Assembly: GCA_005784505.1 (NCBI GenBank)
Contig: VCAZ01000092.1
Coordinates: 829,928-893,927, forward strand
Direction: 5' to 3'
DNA length: 64,000 nucleotides
Source of the DNA: Bagarius yarrelli
Taxonomy: Eukaryota > Chordata > Actinopteri > Siluriformes > Sisoridae
The notes under the pieces are model-generated. The model did no database searches and was not told the origin of the DNA. It worked only from the letters and a program-made list of their open reading frames with translations. Numbering within the stretch: the stretch's first letter is position 1; each line of letters starts with the position of its first letter. Made by a program: the position numbers and the translations under genes. This document shows, piece after piece, positions 58,085 through 64,000 of the stretch.

Positions 58085-58345
58085 AGCCAAAATCTGTACT
58101 CAAGTAAAAGTACAAGAAATATTTACTAGAGTAAAAGTAACAATCTAAAAACTTACTCGAGTAAAAGGTAAAAGTAATAATCTAAATAGTTACTCGAGTG
58201 AGAGTAACAATCGAAATAGTTACTCGAGTAAAAAGAAACAATCTAAATAGTTACTTGAGTAAGAGTAACCATCTAAATAGTTTCTCAAGTAAGAGTAACT
58301 ATCTAAATAGTTACTTGAGTAGGAGTAAAAGAAACAAGGTAAATG
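58085..58345. repeat. minisatellite of about 30 bp
   Basis: Units of the form gttactcgagtaaaagtaac/aatctaaata recur about eight times with substitutions. gagta/tactc words are inverted within a unit. Confidence 0.8.
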
Positions 58346-59459
58346 TAATTTGTTACTACCCACATCTGTCCAGTTGTTATTATCTATTCATATAGATTGA
58401 AGTTTGGTCTTCTAATATATCCCTAACATCCCTATTCCCTAAGTACTAACAAACGTGTGCTAGTAAATGTAACACAAATACATGAAATATTTTCCATTCC
58501 AGCACCTATACATTTTTCCAGCCTCCATCCTAGGAGCCAGTACTGTAAGGTTTTCATGTTCTTGTTTCCTGTTTCTCGTTTTATGTCTAGGCTAAGCTAT
58601 GCTAGCTAGCTAAGATACTCTAGGCAGTTTGTTTTGTTTACCTCCTGTTTTGTCTTGTTTTCATTGGTTGTTTTCATTTATTGCTTTCAGGTGTGTCTTG
58701 TTTAGTTGATGAGTTCAGTGTGTATTTATTGCTCTTGTGTTTGCCATGTCTTCTGTGGATTATTGTTTGTGTTTGTTCCACTTCGGTGAGTCTGAGTTCA
58801 TGCTAGTGTTTATGTCAAGTCAGGTCAGGTCAGGTCAGGTCAAGTGATGTAAAGTAAAGTGAAGTGAAGTCAAGGGAAGGGAAGTGAAGTCAAATGAATT
58901 CAAATAAAGTCAAGTCAAGTGAAGTGAATCAAGTGAAGTCAAGTCAAGTGAAGGGAAGTGAAGTGAAGTCAAATAATTGAAGTCAAATAAAGTGAAGTCA
59001 AGGGAAGGGAAGTGAAGTCAAATGAATTCAAATAAAGTCAAGTCAAGTGAAGTCAAATAAAGTCAAGCCAAGCCAAGTCAGTGTTAAGTTCATGTTTGTT
59101 GTTTTGTCTAAAGTTTCTGTAAATAGTCAAGTTTTGTAAATAAACTGAACTTGGGTTCAACACGTCTTGTCTCAGTGGGGTAACCGTTACACTTACACTT
59201 AAGTGATAAGTCTGTAGAGTGTAGAGCTGAACTCCCGCCCTTTTTACATTTTTACACATTGTGGAAGCGCAATTGTTGCTAAAGGAGACATTTTTCCCCC
59301 CACCGAATGCATTAATGGATGGCGATGTAGCAGAGGAGTGTTTAAAATGTACACCATGACATCATCATTACAAATAAAAAAGTGTAACCAGCTTTTTATC
59401 ACGCCAAACAAACAAATACTTTATAGTGAAAATAAACTGTACGGACACTAAATGCGGCC
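58346..59459. other. intergenic DNA between napg and piezo2
   Basis: The segment 58,540-58,815 and 59,086-59,195 (gttttcatgttcttgtttcc; tcagtggggtaaccgttaca) has the look of a dispersed element flanking the pentamer array, but no termini were defined. Confidence 0.4.
58815..59085. repeat. AAGTC/AAGTG pentamer array with 128-bp duplication
   Basis: Degenerate pentamers. A segment starting caagggaagggaagtgaagt occurs at 58,871 and 58,999, 128 bp apart. Confidence 0.85.
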
Positions 59460-60784
59460 TTCTGATATGTGCTTTATTTTGAAGGTCATCGCTTTTTTTT
59501 TCAAGCTCTTCTTTTCCATCCTTACATTCTGCTACACAGCAAAGCTAATAAAGCTTCACACATTTCCCTGTAAAAGCATATGTACATGTGATGTAATGAA
59601 AACACCTCATGTTTAAATAGTAATTATTCTCTCATGCTACAATGGCTTAAAATAATGCATAGTTCGGAAACTCAGGTTTCGTTAAAGCTATTCTCCCGCT
59701 ATTCTTCTAGTGTCTCCAGGTGTGTGTGTGGGTGTGTGTGTGGCACAAACACCAGGGCATGGAGATCAAACTTGGAAGAAAAATTGTAAACTGCATAGTG
59801 CTGCCTTTTAGGAAAAAAAATTGCAAAGACAGCCCTTTTCTGTGCATAAATACACACCTCCCACTGATATACTGTATATACACAAACCATCCCGGTATAA
59901 CACCTCCCCTACTCCTCCCCCTCCCCCCCTTCCTCCCCCCTCCCTCCCCCCTTTTTATTGATTCCTATTTTTAAATAATCACATATATTGCTTTACCCTT
60001 CCATACAAGCAATAAGTCTTTATCTTCACATAAACTTCTTATAACTTCTATCTTTTAGACATTACATCATCTCCCAATACTTCATGCTCCATATCCATCG
60101 ATCAATCACATATAATCAGTAATCAGCATCACATAATCATCTTCACTGCCCCCTTCTTTCTTACCCTTGTGCATATGGACAGTGCTCGATTTTTGCGGAT
60201 TTGCATGAGATCAACTTCCTGCCGGGTTCGGAAGCTTTAATACGCAGGACATCTCGAGATGAAATGACCGGTGTGTGTTCCTGAGAAAAGACATCAAATG
60301 GATGAAAACGCAGTTCTTTATACAAATTAAATAAGGCAAGTCTAGCTTGTCGGGTGATTGCTGTTGTGTGTCGCCTCCAGCCTTCTGCAAAACCAGAAGT
60401 CGTTGCCTTTCGCTGCTCCAGAAAATAAAGCACTTGGAATTGTGTTCATGTTGGAAATCAACACAAGTTTGCGAACTCTGATCTGCATCACTTAGGGGAT
60501 TTGGCTACCAACCTGTCAATCAACATGATCTCTGGGCTCATGCACTCCCAAGTTGTAAAAGGTTGCTTTTTGCAATGACGTGTGATGGGAAGTAGTCATG
60601 TCCATTAAAGCCCTTAATAATGTACAGTTAGCTACAGATGTGAGAGACCAAGAACTGCTTAATGCAGATTTCAGCTGGCGTCTGGTCCAGCCGCCACTAA
60701 ATCCCCAGTCTTGCGGTTCTCCGTGTCGCTTAGGAACTGCTCGTGCACTGAGTGTCCTTGTTCATGACGTTACACTTGTCCTCC
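59460..60784 (-). other. piezo2: presumed piezo2 3' untranslated region
   Basis: This stretch follows the piezo2 stop and is mostly free of recognised repeats. It has a polypyrimidine run on the plus strand at about 59,905-59,955 and a minus-strand AATAAA at 59478-59473. A 90-codon minus-strand open frame at 60161-60433 has no recognised similarity and is probably chance. Confidence 0.35.
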
Positions 60785-61037
60785 TCACTTGTTCTTCTCT
60801 CTGGTCCATTTGATCATGGTTTCTGGAGAGCGGTACAGGAAAATAAGTTTGGAGTAAAGGTCTTCCTCCAGGTCCAGCTCTCCTGTTTCTCGGACGAGGA
60901 AGATGTCGGTACACAGTTTGAGGATGCGGTCCACGTTGGGCAGCTCCTCAAACATGATGGTGTGCGAGATCCCGCTGAAGAACTCGCGCACAAACTTGCC
61001 AATTACCAGCACCACGGACATGTACAGACCCATGATG
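60785..61037 (-). CDS. piezo2: piezo2 last coding exon
   Basis: This exon encodes the rest of the inner helix (IMGLYMSVVLVIGKFVREFF), the cytosolic domain and stop TGA. IMFEEL corresponds to the Met-Phe neck constriction and the two glutamates known in mouse Piezo1. The acceptor is ttccctcag. Confidence 0.97.
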
Positions 61038-62801
61038 CTGAGGGAAAAGAAATGAAGTGGGTTAAATTTTATTTTGGGCTTTCAAACCACACACACACAC
61101 ACACACACACGCACACACACACACAGTATATTTAATTTTTCCATGGATCAGTTTGTTAATGGTACCAGTATGAAAAAAACACCAATTACTTCCTGGAAGC
61201 TTGATATTTTAAACCATATCCATTCAATATTATATGTGTGGTTTGAATTATTATAGAATAAAATAATTATAAGGTGCACTTACCCATATCCAGCCAGAAA
61301 GCCCAGACTGGGAGGGCTGACCTGATCACTGATAATATATAGATCCAGTCCAGCTTTTGCACTGTCTATTGTTTTTCTCTTGACTTTGCCTGGTTTGGTC
61401 TGGTTTACCACCCACCACTCCTGAACCTTTCCTGCAGCGCTGTTCCCTCGGCCCAGAGTCAGGGTGATGTTTTCAAAATCTAGCAAAAGAGAAAAGAGGT
61501 TAGGGGTAAAAAAAAGAATGGGTTTTGATTGATGACATCATAATCTCAAGTCCGTTACCTAAACTCAGCTGATCGATGGGTTTTGCAATGGAGTCACTGG
61601 GAGCCCGCAGATATCTCGGAAAAATGTTTTTGATCAGCCTGAAAATGTGGAATTATTTAAGTAATTATCTCATTGAAAAAAAAAAAAAAAGAGTGTGATT
61701 AAATAAACTGCTTAAAAATAGTGTGCACTCACACAGACGATGTTTGGTTATTTAACAGTTTTACGAGGTTTTCTTTCGTGTCCTCCTCCAGGGTGATAAC
61801 GTGTTTGCCTGTTGCCGTCTCTGCCTTCGCTCCTAAACTAAGGTTTCTGTATAAGACAGAAAAAAACACATACCGAACAATTAATTCAAAACACAGCTAA
61901 ATCGTTAGCAAAATTATTAGAAAGTGGTGGTGCAGTGGTGTTGTTAAGGTGTTGGACTGCTAATTGGAAGATTGCGGGTTTGATTCCCAGCACCATCAAG
62001 TTGCCACTGAGTAAGACCCTTAACCCCCAATTGCTCAGTCGTATAAAAGAGATAAAAGTAAGTCGCTCTGGATAAGAACGTCTGCCAAAGTGCCATAAAT
62101 ATAAAACAGAAGCTCCGCCCCCTCACACACAATATGGAGTAACAGCAAGCTATTTATATTTATTTATATATCGACTATTGCACTTGTTATTTATATCAGG
62201 TTCTTAATTTAGAACATTAGTTCCCAAACGTTTTTTGCTGGGGGCCCCTTTTGCAGAATAACACCATCCCCCAACACACACACACACACACACAAAGACA
62301 CTTTCAGAAGGGTTTATTTCAAGGATGAAATTAATTAATAGTAAGTTACACATTCACATCTACAGCATTTGGCAGACGTTCTTATCCAGAGCAACTTACA
62401 TTTATCTCTTTTATACAACTGAGCAATTGGGAGTTAAGGGCCTTGCTCAGGAGCCCAACAGTGGTGGCTTGGTGGTGTTGGGAATCGAACCCTGATCTTT
62501 CTGGTATCATTCCAACACCCTAACCACTAAGGATTAAATGTAAAGCTTGCAGATTTTACACAGTTTTACTAAGTTATAGTATTAATTGCAGCCAAAAAAG
62601 TACCGTAACCTACATCCCATGCACAGACTGGATCAGAGCCGCATTTGTTAATAGAGACGCATTTGTTATAGTTAGAAAAAATTAATATTACATTAACAAA
62701 CTTAGCGGAAGGTTAGTATAAATTTTTAAAGATATTTTTGGGGCTTTTTTTTACCTTTATTGATAAGACAGAGAGACAAAGTGGGAGAGATTGAAGAGAG
62801 T

Positions 62802-62838
<37 letters not shown>

Positions 62839-64000
62839 ACCGGAAAGGACCCGAGCCGGAATCGAACCCGGGTCGCAATAACTTGTCTGTAAGTATAAAA
62901 TTTTGAACAAAGTCTTAAGTATGTAAGCAAATTACTTGTACCTGTTAATTTGGTGCTATTTTTATAGATGGTAATAAAAAAGGGAATAAAGCCATAGATA
63001 ATCCATGTTATATTAGCACTGTTTTTTCTTCATCCTAACACCCCTGTTTACATTTACAGTATTTGGCAGACGCCCTTACCTAAATGTAATGACTTACATT
63101 TATCTCATTTATACAACTGAGCAATTGGGGGTTAAGGGCCTTGCTCAGGGGCCCAGCAGTAGGGAATTGAACCCCGAACCTCCAATTAGCATTCAAACAC
63201 CTTAACAACTGTTTCTTTAGCGCATTGGTGTTCAAACACCTTCTGGTCAGAACCAGATTTCCAACACCCCTGTGGTTCTCTAAATGCCCACTAGGGGTGC
63301 TTCCGCTCCTGTTTAGAATTATTCTAAAGTCTTGAAATATTAAATCATTTGCAGTTTCAAACAACCTTTACTGTCTGGTTAAAACATCTTGCAGCATAAA
63401 TAAGGAAATATGTTATATAATTCCACATTTTTTAGGCTGATCAAAAACATTTTTCTGAGATATCGGCAGATAAGATAAAGAAAAAATTGTGCTAATATAA
63501 TGTGGATTTTTTTTGCTATGGCTTTATTCCTGTCTTTATTACCATCACCACCAAATCAACAGCTACAAGTAATTTGCTTACAGACTTGTAAGACACATTC
63601 TCCCTGTGCTTGCGTGGGTTTACTCCGGGTTCTCCGGTTTCCTCCCACAGTCCAAAAACATGTATGTTAGATTGATTGGTGATTCTAAATTGCCCTTAGG
63701 AGTGAGTGTAAGTGTGTGTGTGTGGCCCTGTGATGGACTGGTGACCTGTCCAGGGTGTCCCCCTCCTGCTTTTTACCCTTTCAGAGAGGGCTGGGATAGA
63801 CTCCAGCAGATCCCTGTTACCCCGAATTAGAGAATAAGCCGGTATAGAAGATGAATGTATGAAAGTATTGGTTTACCTTTACTTTTCAGTGTTATATAAC
63901 AAACATTGATTAAATAAAGATTGCAAACTCTACCTCTGTACAGCCCAGGCAATGGTTAGATGGAATTCACTATCCTGGCCCAATATTTTGATTAAGTTTT
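60785..64000 (-). CDS. piezo2: PIEZO2 mechanosensitive channel, last five coding exons
   Basis: PIEZO2 is the trimeric plasma-membrane cation channel of touch and proprioception neurons. Exons, in coding order, are 64000(partial)-63934, 61846-61733, 61638-61559, 61479-61284 and 61037-60785. The first four encode the extracellular C-terminal cap (TIAWAVQR/NLSLGAKAE, FPRYLRAPSDS, EWWVVN). The junction SPPSLGFLAGYG/IMGLYMSVVLVIGKFVREFF is the pore-lining inner helix. It is followed by the cytosolic tail with the IMFEELPNVDRILKLC constriction region and the near-invariant end LIFLYRSPETMIKWTRE. The LEEDLY glutamates are retained where human E2727 lies, which I recall as a distal arthrogryposis site. 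GAKAE and SDS-KPI favour PIEZO2 over PIEZO1. Phases agree at all junctions. The remaining exons are outside the window to the right. The gene is convergent with napg. Confidence 0.95.
61090..61126. repeat. (CA)n microsatellite, piezo2 intron
   Basis: About 17 CA units with one CG, in the intron before the last coding exon. Confidence 0.95.
61284..61479 (-). CDS. piezo2: piezo2 cap-to-pore exon
   Basis: This exon encodes FENITLTLGRGNS, EWWVVNQTKPG and LDLYIISDQVSPPSLGFLAG then Y and part of G. It is the end of the cap and the start of the inner helix. The acceptor is tttgctag and the donor ATGG|gtaagt. Confidence 0.95.
61559..61638 (-). CDS. piezo2: piezo2 cap exon
   Basis: This 80-nt exon encodes LIKNIFPRYLRAPSDSIAKP and IDQLSL. 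The acceptor is cattttcag and the donor TTAG|gtaacg. FPRYxRAPSDS is a strong PIEZO cap signature. Confidence 0.94.
61733..61846 (-). CDS. piezo2: piezo2 cap exon
   Basis: This exon encodes NLSLGAKAETATGKHVITLE through LLNNQTSSV. The acceptor is cttatacag and the donor GT|gtgagt. NLSLGAKAE matches human NMTLGAKAE. Confidence 0.93.
61920..62102 (+). mobile_element. SINE family A, piezo2 intron
   Basis: It is full length in the plus direction, from aaagtggtggtgcagtggtg to tctgccaaagtgccataaat. Confidence 0.65.
62351..62529 (-). mobile_element. SINE family A, piezo2 intron
   Basis: It is full length in reverse and forms an inverted pair with the copy at 61920. Confidence 0.65.
62737..62884 (-). 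mobile_element. SINE-like repeat, family D, with GA run
   Basis: On the minus strand it begins gcgacccgggttcgattccg, a good box B, then ggtcctttccggtcccacct, a (CT)n run and a tail ataaaggtaaaaaaaagccc. Confidence 0.5.
63048..63212 (-). mobile_element. SINE family A, piezo2 intron
   Basis: It is a reverse copy with a small loss before the box B region. Confidence 0.6.
63594..63858 (+). mobile_element. Mermaid-like SINE, 5'-truncated, piezo2 intron
   Basis: It starts at cattctccctgtgcttgcgt and keeps the complete 3' part ending aagccggtatagaagatgaa. Confidence 0.7.
63934..64000 (-). CDS. piezo2: piezo2 cap exon, cut by the window edge
   Basis: The open frame reads NLIKILGQDSEFHLTIAWAV then Q and a split Arg codon, before donor AG|gtagag. 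It corresponds to the human segment ending FSWSIQR. The 5' side continues beyond position 64,000. Confidence 0.88.

Noticed and set aside
60161..60433. A 90-codon minus-strand frame downstream of piezo2 as a separate gene
   Set aside because: No recognised similarity, no splice or start context, and it lies in the probable piezo2 3' UTR.

Overview
The window looks like nuclear DNA of a ray-finned fish. Four vertebrate genes with GT-AG introns are present. The rest is AT-rich and full of microsatellites, short tRNA-derived SINEs and small inverted-repeat DNA elements of the kinds known from teleost genomes. Two SINE-like families (one resembling the Mermaid/Merlin repeats I recall from catfish and zebrafish) suggest an otophysan such as a catfish. 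The species cannot be fixed from sequence alone.

Layout: 1-27,000 holds no exon I can recognise. It is repeats, and probably the interior of a very long mtcl1 intron. The first three coding exons of mtcl1 (microtubule crosslinking factor 1, SOGA family) lie on the minus strand at 27,001-31,257. The complete six-exon rab12 (small GTPase) is on the minus strand at 35,967-47,827. The complete twelve-exon napg (gamma-SNAP) is on the plus strand at 49,101-56,024. The last five coding exons of piezo2 (mechanosensitive channel, C-terminal cap, pore helix and cytosolic tail) are on the minus strand from 60,785 past the right edge. All four families sit on human 18p11.22 as I remember it, so this is a conserved neighbourhood. 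The 1.27 kb between the rab12 and napg start codons looks like a divergent promoter. napg and piezo2 converge.

The genes do not form a pathway. rab12 and napg both act in membrane traffic (Rab GTPase; SNARE disassembly with NSF), mtcl1 organises microtubules and piezo2 senses membrane tension.

The more unusual material is repetitive. Two arrays repeat the same 36-bp, 12-codon segment of a LINE reverse-transcriptase ORF. A 1.76-kb unit with inverted termini has an interior made almost wholly of a roughly 21-bp repeat. A deleted hAT element keeps a fused open frame. Several nested insertions can be ordered in time. A roughly 400-bp direct repeat brackets rab12 exon 1, and simple repeats abut splice acceptors of rab12 and napg. 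I found no evidence of a new multi-gene system. All repeat family names come from pattern recognition, without a database search.
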